Assembly: GCF_035594125.1 (NCBI RefSeq)
Contig: NC_087156.1
Location: 9,895,065-9,959,064, forward strand
Direction of reading: 5' to 3'
Length of the DNA stretch: 64,000 bases
Source: Scylla paramamosain
Lineage: Eukaryota > Arthropoda > Malacostraca > Decapoda > Portunidae
The notes below the pieces were generated by a model. It saw nothing but the letters and a program-made list of their open reading frames with translations, had not been told where the DNA came from and did no database searches. Positions 42,321 through 55,600 of the stretch are shown in pieces; the first letter of the stretch is position 1, and each line of letters starts with the position of its first letter. The position numbers and the translations under genes are program-made.

Positions 42321-43932
42321 TCATATTTGCCTTGATATCGCCGTGTAATAAGCCCCGAGGAATTCATTCTTCATAGAACGTTAATTTATCTATATGTGGA
42401 AGGCGAAGCAAGGCAGCACGTGTGAAAGGTAATCCAGGATAAGATAATGTGATATGACTGCCATTTAGCGTCCTTGTGTGTGAGGTCCACAGGGCCAGAG
42501 TGAAGGGGGAGGGCACATATCAACTCTACCATTCCACATGTCTCGGAACCCTACACTTAGTCAGTCAATCAGTAAGAAAGTAATAATAAGCAATAACATG
42601 ATACAAAAGTAAATAAATAACACCACAAATCATTACATAAAAATAAGTATTGTCCATTAAGCAAACACAGCATCAGCCCCACTCTCACCACTTCTCCCTC
42701 CTTCTCTCACCACCACTTGGCACACCACGCCTCCCCACAGTTGGTCCTTTAACCCTTTTATTCTTCCTGCCGGTCGTGTTCCACTTCAGCAACAGCCCTC
42801 TTTCTCCGCCACCACCACCCTTTCACTGCCACACACACCACATCCTCCTCCTCCTCCTCCTCCTCCTCCTCCTCCTCCTCCTCCTCCTCCTCTATCATTC
42901 TGGCATGACGTGTTCAAGAGATTTATCTATTCCTGATAATTGGCTAATCATTTATAGTAATAACATTCTCGTGCGAGGTTATTAATATGTGAAATTTATC
43001 ATTATTTGACTAACGACCTTCACCCCTAGTTAATATTTGCCCGTCTCGACGTAGAATTTTCCACCTCGCGTGTGTACTCTCGCCTGCCCTCCCCAGCTTG
43101 CCTGCTTGAATATAAAGGATCTGTTGTAATGGAAGATCAGTGCAGTGTCCCTCCCGACCCGGCCACTTGTCTCTTGTGGTTCTGTCTCCAGATGCTGCTG
43201 TGGCCATTTCAGTGTCGCGATGCTCTGCTGGTGAGAGGAGGTTTGTCTTGCATTGTACTTTTCTTTATGAAACATGGAAACACACGCATACGAGAACAGA
43301 GACTTGGTGCTGTATGCTCTTCCTTTGTGTTCCTCTCTGAATTCAAATGTTATGGTTAACTTTAGGAGAAAAAACAAATAAGTAAATAAAAGCACTCCTT
43401 TTCTTCAAGTTATTCCTTCTTGTTCTAATGTAAACTACTAACACTATTGATTTTAAGTGAGACGCTTTATCAGTGTTGGTAGTTTAGATAAAAAAATATT
43501 CTTAATCTCATAAACACAGGCTCTATTTAACAAGAAACAACAGCAGGTGTGTGAAGGGTGAGGAATGTGGCAGCTAACCGATTACCAGCAAGAACCCAAG
43601 CTACATTTAGTAGTTTCATAGGAGTACCTGAAACTTAAGTGAACGAAACAAGTATGAATTTGCATATCTACCATAGTGGTGGTGGTGGTGGTGGTGGTGG
43701 TGGTGAGGGTGTAAATCTAGAATGAGAGTGAGCGTCTTTGTGTTTCCTCCACCGAGACGAAGAAAGAGAATAGGGATTCCTAATACTCCAGGAATTGTCT
43801 TTGTTTCCAGAAAGCAAGAGAAAGCAAAGAAAAATTGTTATATGCTAGTTTTATCGCAATTTTTTATACTTGCGAGTATATTTCACTCTTATAATGAACG
43901 TATAAACTACAGAACGAAACCAAAATAATGCC
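42321..43932. other. No gene recognised; minor microsatellites
   Basis: TCC repeats at 42,842-42,892 and GGT repeats at 43,676-43,704. Frames at 43,030-43,395 look like chance frames: no family similarity, and opposite-strand frames of equal length overlap them. The stretch ends where the 28-bp satellite begins. Confidence 0.5.
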
Positions 43933-44955
43933 AGCTCCCTGTGGCTGTATCAAGACACCAGTCTCTTTGTGGCTGCATCGATCCAACCCCCTCGTTGTTG
44001 CTGCATCAAAGCAATAATCTCTTTGTGGCTGCATCAAGCCAACCCCTTCGTTGTGGTTGCTTCTTAGCAAGATTCTCGTTGTGGAGGCAGCATGCTCTTT
44101 GTGGCTGTATCGAGGCATCGTTGGCTGTATCAAGGTATCGTTGGCTGTATAGCCAACTTCGTTGTGGCTGCATCGAGGCAACAATCTACTTTTGGCTGCA
44201 TCGAGACAACAATCTCGTTGTGGCTTCATCGAGCCATCCCTCTCTTTGTGGCTGATTCGAGGCAGCAACCTCGTTGTGGCTGCATCGTGTCAACAATCGT
44301 TGCATGGCAACCAATCTAGTAGTGGCTGCATCGTTGCAACAATCTCTTTATGGCTGCATCGTTGCAACCCCTTCGTTGTTTCTGCAACGAGGCAAGAATC
44401 TCGTTGTGGCTATATCAAGGAAGGAAGATCATTGTAGCTGCATCTCGTTGTATCTTATAGAGCCAATCCCTTCGTTGAGGCTGCGTCGAGGTAGCAAGTT
44501 TGTTGTGGATGTATCGATGTAACAACCTCGTTCTGGCTGCATCGTGGCTAAATTCCCTTTGTAGCTGCATCAAGGCATCAATCTCTTTGTTACTGCATCG
44601 AGAGAACATTCTCGATTAGCTGCATCGAGGCAACAATCTTCGTTTTTTCTGCATTAAAGGAACAATCCCGTTGTGGATGCATCAAGTCAGCAAGCTCATT
44701 GTGACTGCATTGAGCCAACGCCCTCGTTTTTGATGTATCAAATCATCAATCTCGTTGTGGGTGCATCTAGCCAACCCCTTCGTTGTGACTGCATCGAAAC
44801 AGCAATATCGATTAGCTGCATCGAGACAGTAAGCTCGATGAAGATGTATCGAGTGACCAATCTCGTTGTGGTTGCATCGAACAAAACTTCTCTCTTTGGC
44901 TGCTTGGATGCAGCAAGCTCGTTGTGTCTGCATCGAGCCTACCAACTCGTTGTTG

Positions 44956-44983
44956 CTGCATCAGACCGACAATCTTGATGCAG
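44956..44983. other. Satellite orientation switch with inverted repeat (1)
   Basis: CTGCATCA at 44,956-44,963 pairs with TGATGCAG at 44,976-44,983 across the 12-base spacer GACCGACAATCT. Monomers to the left are in the complement orientation and those to the right in the opposite one. Confidence 0.85.
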
Positions 44984-46942
44984 CCACAACGAGATTGTTG
45001 TCTCGATGCAACCACAAAGAGGTTGTTGCCTCGATGCTACCAAAAGGTGATCATTACCTCGATGAGGCCACAACGAAATTGTTCTCTTGATGCTGCCACA
45101 ATGAGGTTTTTGCCTGAATTAAACCACAAGGAGATTGTTGCCTCGATGCAGCCACAACAAAATTGTTCCTTCGACGCATACCTAGACTGTTGCCTCGATG
45201 CAGCCACAACGAGCTTGCTTCCTCGATGCAACCTCGATGCAGGGGTTGGCTTGAAGCGCCCACAACGAGATTGTTGCATCGAAGCAACCACAACAAAATT
45301 GTTCCTTCGATGCAGTCACAACTAGATTGTTGCCTCCATTCAACCAGAACGAGCTTCTTGCCTCGATGAAGCCACAAAGAGATTGTTGCCTCCATGCAGC
45401 CAAAACAAAGAGATTAGCTCGATGCAGCCACAAAGAGACTGCTGCCTCGAAGCAAACACAATGAACTTGCTGCCTCGATGTTGCCACAACGAGATTGTTG
45501 AATTGATGCAACCACAATATATTGGCTTGTTTCAGCCACGACGAGATTGTTGCTTCGATGCAGCCACAACGAAGGGGGTAGATCGATGTAGCGACAACGA
45601 GATTGGCGCATCGATGCAGCCAAAACAAGCTTGCTGCATCAATGCAGCAACAACGAGATTGTCGACTCTATGTAGTCAAAATGAGATTGTTGCCTAGATG
45701 CAGCCACAACGAGATTGTTGCCTGCAGCAAAATCTAGGGGTTTGGCTCTATGTACCCACAACGAGATTTTTGCCTTGATGCAGCCACAACGAGCATGCTG
45801 CTTCAATGCAGCCACAACGAAATTGTTTAATCGCTGCAGCCACAACGAAGAGGTTGGCTCGATACACTCATACCTAACAAGATTCTTGCCTCGATGCAGC
45901 CACAACGAGCTTGCTTCCTCGATACAGCTACAATGAGATTGTTGCCTCGACGCAACCAAATCCAAATGGTTGGGTTCGATGCACTCACAACGAGACTGTT
46001 CCTTCGATGAAGCCACATCGAGATTGTTGCCTTGATGCAGCTACAACAAGCTTGCTTCCTCGATGTAGACACAGCGAGAAGGTTGACTCGATGGAGCCAC
46101 AACAAGGTTGCTGCCTCGATGCAGCCAAAACGATATTGTTCCTAAATACAGCCACAACGAGGTGGTTGGCTCGCTGCAGCCACAACGAGATAGTTGCCTC
46201 GATGGAGCCATAAATATCGGGTTCGATCGATGCAGCCACAAAGAGATTGTTGCCTCGATGCAACCACAACGAGGGGGTTTCTTCGATGCAACTACAACGA
46301 TATTTTTGCCTCGATAGAGCCACAACTAGCTTGCTTCCTCGATATAACCACAATGAGAGGGTTGGCTCCATGCAGCCACAACGAAACGGAGCCACAACGA
46401 GATTGGTGCCTCGATGCAGCCACAACAAGCTTGCTGCATCGATGTAGCCAAAATGAGATTGTTGCCACGATGCAGCAACAACAAAATTGTTGAATCAATG
46501 TATCCTCAACGAGACTGTTGCCTCGATGCAGCCAAACTGAGATTGTTGATTCGATGCAGCCACAACGAGATTGTTGCCTCGATGCAGCAAAAACGAGGGA
46601 TTGGTCTCGAGGCACCCATAACGTGATTTTTTGTCTTGATCCTGCCACATCGAGTATGCTGCTTCGATGCAGCCACAACGAGATTGTTTCCTCGATGCAG
46701 CCATAACGAAGAAGTTGGTTCTATGCACCCATAACTAGATTGTTGCCTCGATGCAGTTACTACGAGATTGTTGCCTCGAGGCAGCAACAACGAGGTTGTT
46801 GTCTCGCTGCATCCACATTGAGCTTGCTGCTTCGATCCAGACACAACGAGCGTGTTGTCTCGATGTAGCCAAAAAGAGATTGTTGCATTGATGCAGCCAC
46901 AAAGAGACTGTTCCATCGATACAAGCACAACGAAGGGGTTGG

Positions 46943-46956
46943 CTTGATGCATCAAG
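46943..46956. other. Satellite orientation switch at a 14-bp perfect palindrome
   Basis: CTTGATGCATCAAG is its own reverse complement. Left monomers are of one orientation, right monomers of the other. A higher-order relative without inversion is at about 50,855-50,870 (GGCTTGATGCATCCACG). Confidence 0.88.
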
Positions 46957-49900
46957 GCAATAATCCCGTTGTGGGTACATCGAAACGAACCCCCTCGTTA
47001 TGGCTGCATGAATGCAACAATATCGTTGTCGCTGCATCGAGCCTGCTCCTTTGTTGTGGCCTACCCCCTTTTTTGGCTCCATAGAGGCAGAAGCTCATTG
47101 TGGCTTCATCGAGGGAACAATCTTTGTGGCTCTATAAGGCAACAATCTCGTTGTGGGTGCATCGAGGCAGCAATCTCGTTGTTACTGCATTGAGACAAGA
47201 ATCTCGTTGTTGGTGCATCGAGGCAAGAATCTCGTGTGGCTACATCGAGGCAGCAAGCTCGTTGTGGAGTGCATCTAGTCAAACCCCCTCATGGTGCCTT
47301 TTTCGAGGCAACAGTCTCGTTGTCCCAGGTACGAGTTAACCTCTCCGTTGTATCTTCATTCGTGGCAACAATTTTGTTGCGGCTGTATCGAGGCAACAGT
47401 CTCGTTGTGGCTGCATCAAGGCAACATTCTCGATATAACTGCATCGAGGCAACTTCTCCTTGTTGCTGCATCGAGGCAACAATCTCGGTGCGTCTGCATC
47501 GAGTCAACAATCTCAATTTTGCTGCATCAAGCCAAACCCCTTGTTGTAGATGCATAGATCAAACAAGCTCATTGTGCCTGCATCGAGGCAACAATTTCTT
47601 TGTTGCTGCATCGTGGCAACAATCTCGTTCTGGCTGCATCGAGGCAACAATCTCAATGTGGCTGCATCGATTCGAGAATCTCGTTGTTGCTGCATCGAGA
47701 CAAAAACTCTCGCTGTGGCTACATCGTCGCAGCAAGTTCGTTGTGGATGCATCCAGGCACCAATCTCGTTGTGGCTGCATCGAGCCAAACACCCTCGTTG
47801 TGCCTGCATCGAGGCAACAGTCTCGTTGTCGCTGGTCCGAGTTAACCCATCCGTCACTGCTGCATGGAGGAGCCTCGATTGTTGTCTCGATGAAGCCATA
47901 ACGAGATTGAGGCCTCGATGCAGCCACGTGATATTCTTGCCTTGATGTAGCCATAACGAGCTTGCTGCCTCGATGCAACCACAACGATGGTTGTTACCTC
48001 GATTCAAGCAGAACGATCTTGTTGCCTCGATGCAACCTCAACGAGATTGTTGCCTCCATGCAGCAATATTTGCCTCAAAGCAAGCGCAACGAGCATGTTT
48101 CCTCGATGCAGCCACAACGATACAGCCACAATGTGATTGTTGCCTCGAAACTACCACAGCTGCAGCGAAGAGGTTGGCTCGATGCAGTCACAATGAGATT
48201 GTTGCCTCGAAGCAGTTACAACGAGATTGGTTCCTCGATGCAGCAACAAAGAGAATGTTGCCTCAAAGTAGCCACAACGAGACTGTTTCCTCGATGCAGA
48301 CAAAACAAGTTTGTTGCCCTGATGCAGCCACAAATAATATATTGGATCAATGCAGCCACAACAAGATTGATATCTCGATGAAGCGAGAACGAGCTTGCTG
48401 CCTCGATGCAGCCACAACGAGATTGTTGTCTCGATGCAGCCTCAACGAAGTTATTGCCTTGATGCAGCCACAGCGAGAGTCTTGCCTCGAAAAAAACACA
48501 TCGAGCTTGCTGCCTCTATAAGGCCAGAGCGAGATTATTGCCTCGATGTAGCCACAACGAAGGGTTTGGCACGATGCAGCCACAAAGAGATTGTTGCCTC
48601 GATGCAGCCACAGACACAACAAGGTGCTTGGCTCGATGCAGACATAAAGAAATTGTTGCCTTGAAGGGTTTGGCACGATGCAGCCACAACGAGACCGTTT
48701 CCTCGATGCAGCCACAACAAGATTGTTACCTCGATGCACTCACAAAGAGATTCTTGCGAATATGCATCGTTCTTCATCTCGTTGTAGCTGCATCGAGGCA
48801 ACAATCTCGTTCAGGCTGCATCGAGGCAAAGATGATGTTGTAACTGCATCAGACCAACAATCATGCAACAATCGATGGAGCCACAAGGTGATCATTGCCT
48901 CGATGCGGCCACAACGAGATTGTTGCTCGATGCTGCCACAACGGGGTTTTTGCCTTGATTAAACCATAAAGAAATTATTGCCTCGATGCAACTACAACAA
49001 GGGGGTTGCCCCGATGAAGTCACAACGAGATTGTTGCCTCGATGCAGCCACAACGAGATTGCTTCCTCGATGTAGCCACAACGAGATTGTTACCTCGATG
49101 CAGCGTCAAAAAACGGGTTGGCTAGATACAGCCAGAACAAGATTTTTGCCTCGATGCAGCCACATCGAAGGGTTTGGCGTTATGTAGTCACAACGATTGT
49201 TGCCTCGATGCAACCAGAACAAGACTGTTGCTTCGATGCAGCCACAACTACATTGTTGCCTCCATGCATCCACAACGAGACTGCTGCTTCGATGCAGCCA
49301 CAAAAAGATTGTTGCCTCGATGCACCCACAACGAGATTGTTCCCTCGATACAGCCACAACGAGATTGTTGGTTCGAAACAACCACAACGCAGTAGGTGCC
49401 TCGGAGCAGTCACAACGAGATTGTTGTCTCGATGCAACCACAACGAGGGGGTTGGCTTGATGCAGCCACAACGAGCTTGCTACCTCGATGCAGCCACAAC
49501 GAGATTGTTGCCTCGATGCAGCCACAATAAAGGGGTTTACTTGTTGTAGCTACAACGACATTATTGACTCGATGCAGTGACAGCGAGGGGGTTAGTTCCA
49601 TCCAGCCACAACGACATTTTTACCTCGATGGTGTCACAAAGAACTTGTTGGCTCGATGCAGCCACGACGAGATTCTTGCTTCGATGCATCTACAACGAAG
49701 GGATTGGCTCGGTGTAGCGACAACGAGATAGGTGCCTCGATGCAGCCAAAATGAGACTATTGCCTAGATGCAACCACAACGAGATTGTTGCTTAGATGCA
49801 GCAAAAACTAGAGTTTTGGCTCAACGAGATTTTTGCCTTGATGTAGCCACAACGAACATGCTGCCTCGATGCAGCCACAACGAGATTGTTTACTTGATGT

Positions 49901-51244
49901 AGCCACAACGATGAGGTTGGCTGCCTCGATGTAGCCAGAACGAGCTTACTGCCTCAATACAGCGACAACGAGATTATTCCCTCGATGCAACCACATCCAG
50001 ATGGTTGGGTTCGATGCAGCCACAACGAGATTGTTGCTTCGATGCATCCACAACAAGATTGTTGCCTTGATGCAGCCACAACGAGATTGCTGCCTCGATG
50101 TAAACACAACAAGGGTGTTGGCTCGATGCTGCCATAAAGAGAATGTTGCCTCGATGCAGCCACAATGAGGTGGTTGGCCCTCTGCAGCCACAACGAGATA
50201 GTTGCCTCGATGGAGCCTCAAAGAGGGGTTTGGATCGATGGAGCCACAATGAGATTATTGCCTCGATGCAGCCACAACGAGGGAGTTGCCTCGATACAGC
50301 CACACCAAGCTTGCTGCAACGATGTAGCAAGAATGATTGCTACATTGTTGCCTCGATGTAGCCACAACGAGAATGTTGCCTCGATGCAGCCAAAATGAGA
50401 TTGTTGCCTCGATGCAGCAACAACGAGATTGTTGCCTCGATGTTGACTCAACGAGATTGTTGCTTCGATGGAGCCAAAATCAGATTGTTGCCTCGGTGCA
50501 GCCACAATGAGAAAAACAATGAGGAAAAACGAAGGGCTCTATGCACCCAAAATGAGATGTTTGCCTTGATGCAGCCACAACGAGCATGCTGCCTTAATGC
50601 AGCCACAAGATTGTGGTCGATCGATGATCGTTTCCTCGATGCACTCATACCGTAGAAGTTGGCTCGATGCACCCATAACTAGACTGTTGCCTCGTGGCAG
50701 CAACAATGAGCTTGTTGCCTCGCTGCAGCCACATCGAGGTTGCTGCTTCGATCCAGACACAATGAGCGTGTTGTTTCAGTGTAACCATAAAGAGATTGTT
50801 GCCTTGATGCAGCCACAACGAGATTGTTCTATCGATACAGAAACAACGAAGGGGTTGGCTTGATGCATCCACGTCGAGAGTCCTGCTTCGATGCAACGAC
50901 AACAAGGAGATTGGTTTTATACAGCCATAACGAAATTGATGACTGCATGCAGCCACAACGAGCTCGCTGCCTCGATGTAGATACAACGAAATTCTTGCCT
51001 CGATTCATCCTCAACGAGATTGTTGCCTCGATATAGCCGCAACGAGGTTCTTGCGTCGACGCAGCCAGAACGAGGGGGTTGGCTCGATGCAGCCACAAAG
51101 AGATTGTTGTCTCGATTGAGCCAGAACTAGTTTACTGCCTCGATGCATCCACAATGACATTGCTGCCTCGGTGAAGCCACAATAAGACCATTTCCTCGGT
51201 GCAGCCACAACGAGATTGTTACCTCCATGCAGTCACAATGAGAT

Positions 51245-52610
51245 GCGTCTAATTATAGACCTGTCAGCTTAACTTCAATTGTAGGTAAAATGTTAGAATC
51301 AATAATAGCGAGGAACATTAGGGAACATTTAGACTAACATAACTTGATAAATCAATCACAGTATGGCTTCACGAAGGGGAAGTCTTGCCTGACAAACTTG
51401 TTAAGTTTTTACAGTAAGGTTACGAGGCAGTAGATAGTTATGATATCTTATATCTGGACTTTAGTAAAGCATTTGATAAGGTACCCCATCAAAGGCTCCT
51501 GAGAAAGGTTAGGGCACACGGGATAGATGGGAAGGTTTTAGGCTGGATAGGGTCATGGTTTGGTAACAGACGACAGAGAGTGGTAATAAACGGCTCGAAA
51601 TCCGAGTGGGGTCATGTAATTAGTGGGGTGCCACAGGGATCAGTATTAGGGCCATTGTTATTTCTAATATATACCAATGACTTGGATAGTGGAATTAGTA
51701 GTGATGTTAGTAAATTTGCGGATGACACAAAGATAGGTAGATTAATTAGGTCAGAATTGGATGCCATCGCCTTGCAGGCAGACTTAGATAGAATGAATGA
51801 ATGGACGGATAGATGGCAAATGCAATTTAATATCAATAAATGCAAAGTGCTTAGCGTAGGTAGAGGAAACCCACACAATAGGTACACATTAAATAACCAA
51901 ACTCTGGTAGGTACAGGGTACGAGAAAGATTTAGGAGTTAGAGTTAGCTCTGAACTCCGTCTAGGGAAACAATGCATAGAAGCCAGAAACATGGCAAATA
52001 GGGTATTAGGATTCATTTTTAGGAGTGTTAAAAGTAGAAGGCCGGAAGTAATATTAAAGTTATACTTGGCGCTGGTCAAACCTCATCTAGACTACGCTGT
52101 GCAGTTTTGGTCCCCACATTACAGGAAAAATATAGGTCTATTAGAATCAGTACAGAGGAGAGTGACTAAAAGGATACAAGGGATGAGGAGTATTCCTTAC
52201 GAGGCGAGGTTGAAGCTGTTAAATTTACATTCTCTAGAGAGACGTAGGTTAAGAGGGGACCTGATAGAAGTCTTTAAGTGGTATAAGGGTTATAAAAAGG
52301 GAGATGTAAGCAAAATTCTTAGGATCAGCCAGGGCAGAACAAGAAATAACGGGTTCAAGCTTAAAAAAAATTAGGTTTAGGAAGGAGATAGGAAAAAATT
52401 GGTTCTCAAATAGAGTGGTAGATGAGTGGAACGGACTCAGTAATCATGTAGTTAGTGCTAGGACACTAGAGAGCTTTAAGAGAAGATTAGACAAGTTTAT
52501 GGATGGGGATAACAGATGGAAATAGGTAGGTGTGTTTCATACAGGGACTGCCACGTGTAAGCCTGGTCGCTTCTTGCAGCTTCCCTTATTTCTTATGTTC
52601 TTATGTTCTT
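51245..52610 (+). mobile_element. CR1-like LINE, 5'-truncated within RT, inserted in the satellite (CR1-3)
   Basis: Starts GCGTCTAATTATAGACCTG (the NYRPVSLTS region) and ends with two TTCTTATG-type octamers at 52,591-52,610. An open frame covers 51,580-52,374, from VINGSKSEWGHV through FADDTK (FADD at 51,715-51,726) to FKLKKN. The remaining C-terminus (VVDEWNGLSNHVVSARTLES) is in another frame after an A-run shift near 52,365. The region upstream of 51,580 has small deletions. The related satellite site at 48,741-48,790 is uninterrupted and reveals the insertion point. Confidence 0.95.
51580..52374 (+). pseudogene. CR1-3 reverse transcriptase C-terminal half
   Basis: 264 open codons: [84 protein letters not shown] and RRRLRGDLIEVFKWYKGY. 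The palm catalytic box and thumb are kept; fingers motifs upstream are frameshifted or absent. This copy has YTNDL where CR1-1 carries the (TA)n expansion, so it documents the unexpanded state. Not capable of transposition alone. Confidence 0.93.
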
Positions 52611-55600
52611 GCGAAGATGCAGCGTTGTTCATCTCTTTGTAGCTGCATTGAGACAACAATCTCGTTGTGGCTGCATCAATAGGCAAGTGTAAGTGCATCA
52701 GACCAAAAATCTTGATGCAGCCACAACGAAATTGTTGCCTCGATGCAGCCACAACGAGAGTGTTGTCTCTATGGAGCCACAACGAGATTGGTGACAGAAT
52801 GCAGCCACAAAGAGCTTGCTGCCTGAATGCAGCCACAACGGGATTATTGTATCGATGCAGCCACAAAGAGGTTGTTACCTCAATGCAGCCACAAGGTGAT
52901 CAATTCCTCGATGCAACCACAATGAGCCAATGATACACCGACAACGAGATTGTTGCCTCGATGCAGCCTCAAAAAAAGGGGATGGCTTGATGCAGCCAGA
53001 ACGAGATTTTTACCTCGATGCAGCCACAAAGAAGGGGCTGGCTGGATGTAGCCACAACGAGATTGTTACCTCGATACAGACACAACAAGATTGTTGCTTC
53101 CATGAAGCCACAAAGAGATTGTTGCCTCCATGCAGTCACAACGAACTTGCTGCCTCAATGTATCCAAAACGAGATTGTTGCCTCGATGAAGCCACAACGA
53201 TATTGGTACCTAGATGCAGCTACAACGAGATTGATGCCTGCATGCAGCCACAACGAGGAGGTTGGCCTGATCCAGCCACAACGAGCTTGCTACCTCGATG
53301 TAGCCACAACGAGATTGTTGCCTCGATGCAGCCAAAGCGAAGAGGTTAGCTCGTTGCAGGTACAACGAGACTGTTGCATCAAAGCAGCCACAATGACATT
53401 GGTGCCTCGATGCTGCACCAACGAGACTGTTACTCGATATAGTCATAATAAAGGTGTTGTCTTGTTGCAGCCACGACGAGATTGTTGCCTCGATGCAGCC
53501 ATAACGAGGGGGTTTGCTCGATGTAGCGAGAACAAGATTGTTGCCTCGATTCAGCCACAACAAGATTGTTACCTCGATGCAGCAAAAACTATGGGTTTGG
53601 CTCTATGCACCCACAACTAGATTTTTGCCTTGATGCAGCCACAACGAACATGCTGCCTCGATGCAGCCACAGCGAGATTGTTTCCTCGATGCAGACACAA
53701 GGAAGAAGTTCGCTCGATGCACCCAAAACTAGATTGTTGCCTCGATGCATCCACAACGAGATTGTTGCCTTGAGGCAGCTGCAACGAGCCTGCTGTCCCG
53801 ATGTAGTCACAGCGAGGGGGTTGGCTTGAGATAGCCAGAACGAGAATGTTGTCTCAATACAGCCACGACAAGGTTGCTGCCTCGATGTAGCTAGAACGGT
53901 ATTGTTGCCTCAATGCAGCCACAACGAGGGGGTTGAATCGCTGCAGCCACAACAAGATAATAGCGTCAATGGTGCCACAAAGAGTGGGTTGGATCGATGT
54001 TGTTGCTTCTATGCAGTGAAAATGAGATTGTTGTTTCGATGCAGCAACAACGATATTGTTGCCTAGATGCAGCAAAATCGTGGGGTTTGTTTTTTTGCAC
54101 CCACAACGAGATTTTTGCCTTGATTCAGCCACAACGAGCATCATGCCTCGATGCAGCCACAACGCAATTGTTTCCACAACGAAGAGGTTGGCTTGATGCA
54201 CCCATAATTAAATTCTTGCCTCGATGCAGTCAGAACGAGCTTGCTGTCTCGATGCACCTAGAACGAGATTGTTGCCTCGATGCTCATCCAATGGGTTTGG
54301 CTCGATGTAGCCACAACGGAATTCTTACTTCGATGCAGCCACAACAAGGTTGCTGTCTTGATGAAGCCACAACGATATTGTTGCCTCAATGCAGCCACAA
54401 CGAGGGGGTTGTATCACTGCAGCCACAACGAGATAATAGCGTCGATGGAGCCACAAAGAGGGGGTTGGATCCATGCAGCCACAACGAGATTGTTGCGTTC
54501 ATGAAGCCACAACGAGAGGGTTGGTTCGATGCAGCCACAACGAGATTGTTGCCTCGATGCAGCCATAACGAGCTTGCTTCCTCGATGTAACCACAACGAA
54601 GGGGTTGGTTCCATGCAGCCACAATGAGATTGTTGTTTCGATGCGGCCACAACGAAGGGGTTTGCTCGATGCATCCATAACGAGATTTGTGCCTCGATGC
54701 AGCCACAACAAGCTTGCTGCATTGATGCAGCAACAAGGAGATTGTTGCCTCGATGTATCCACAACGAGAGGATTGCCTTGATGCAGTCAAAATGAGATTG
54801 TTGCCTAGATGCAGCAAAAACCCCATTGTTGTTCCATCAAATCAACTTTCGTTGTGGATTTATCGTGCCAACCCCTTCTTTGTGGCTGCATCGAGGCAAC
54901 AAGCTCGTTGGTAATGCAAGCTCGTCGTGGCCTCATCAAGAAAACCCCGTCGTCGTGACTGCACTGGGAAAACCGGGGAAGCCTGTTGTGGCTGAATCGA
55001 GGCAACAACCTCGTTGTGTCTCCATCAGGGCAACAATCTTGTTGTGTCTGTAAGGAGGGGATAATCTCTTTGTGGCTGCATTGAGGGATAAATGACGTTA
55101 TTGCTGCATCGAGCCAAACCCCCTCTTTGTTGCTGCATCGACGCAATAGTCTCATTGTGGCTAGATCGAGCCAACCTCTTCGTTGTGGCTGCATCAAGAC
55201 AACAATCTGGATTGGCTGCATCAAGACAAGAAGCTCGTTGTGGCTGCATCTAGCTAATAATCTCCTTGTGGTTGTATCGAACCAAACCCATCGTTGTGGC
55301 TAAATGGAGACAGCAAGCTCTATTTGTGGCCAACTACCTGTTTGTGGCTGCATCGAACCAATCCTACCCCGATGAAACTGCATAATGGCAATATTCTCTT
55401 TGTGGCTGTATCGAGGCAACACTATCATTATGGCTGCATCGATGCAACATTTTTTTTTGGCTGCAAGAATGCAAGAAGCTCGTTGTGGCTACATCGAAGC
55501 AAGAATCTCGTTGTGGCTGCATGGAACCATCCCTTCTTTGTGGCTGCATCGCATCGAGCTGCATCGAGCCAACCCCTTCCTTGTAGCTACATCGAGGCAA

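Noticed and set aside
43162..43240. Possible small exon between CTGTCTCCAG and GTGAGAGG near 43,192-43,230
   Set aside because: Only 39 bases, no duplicate to compare and no family similarity; too weak.
43030..43395. 121-codon reverse frame and overlapping forward frames
   Set aside because: Both strands have similar open lengths here; no recognisable motif. Likely chance.
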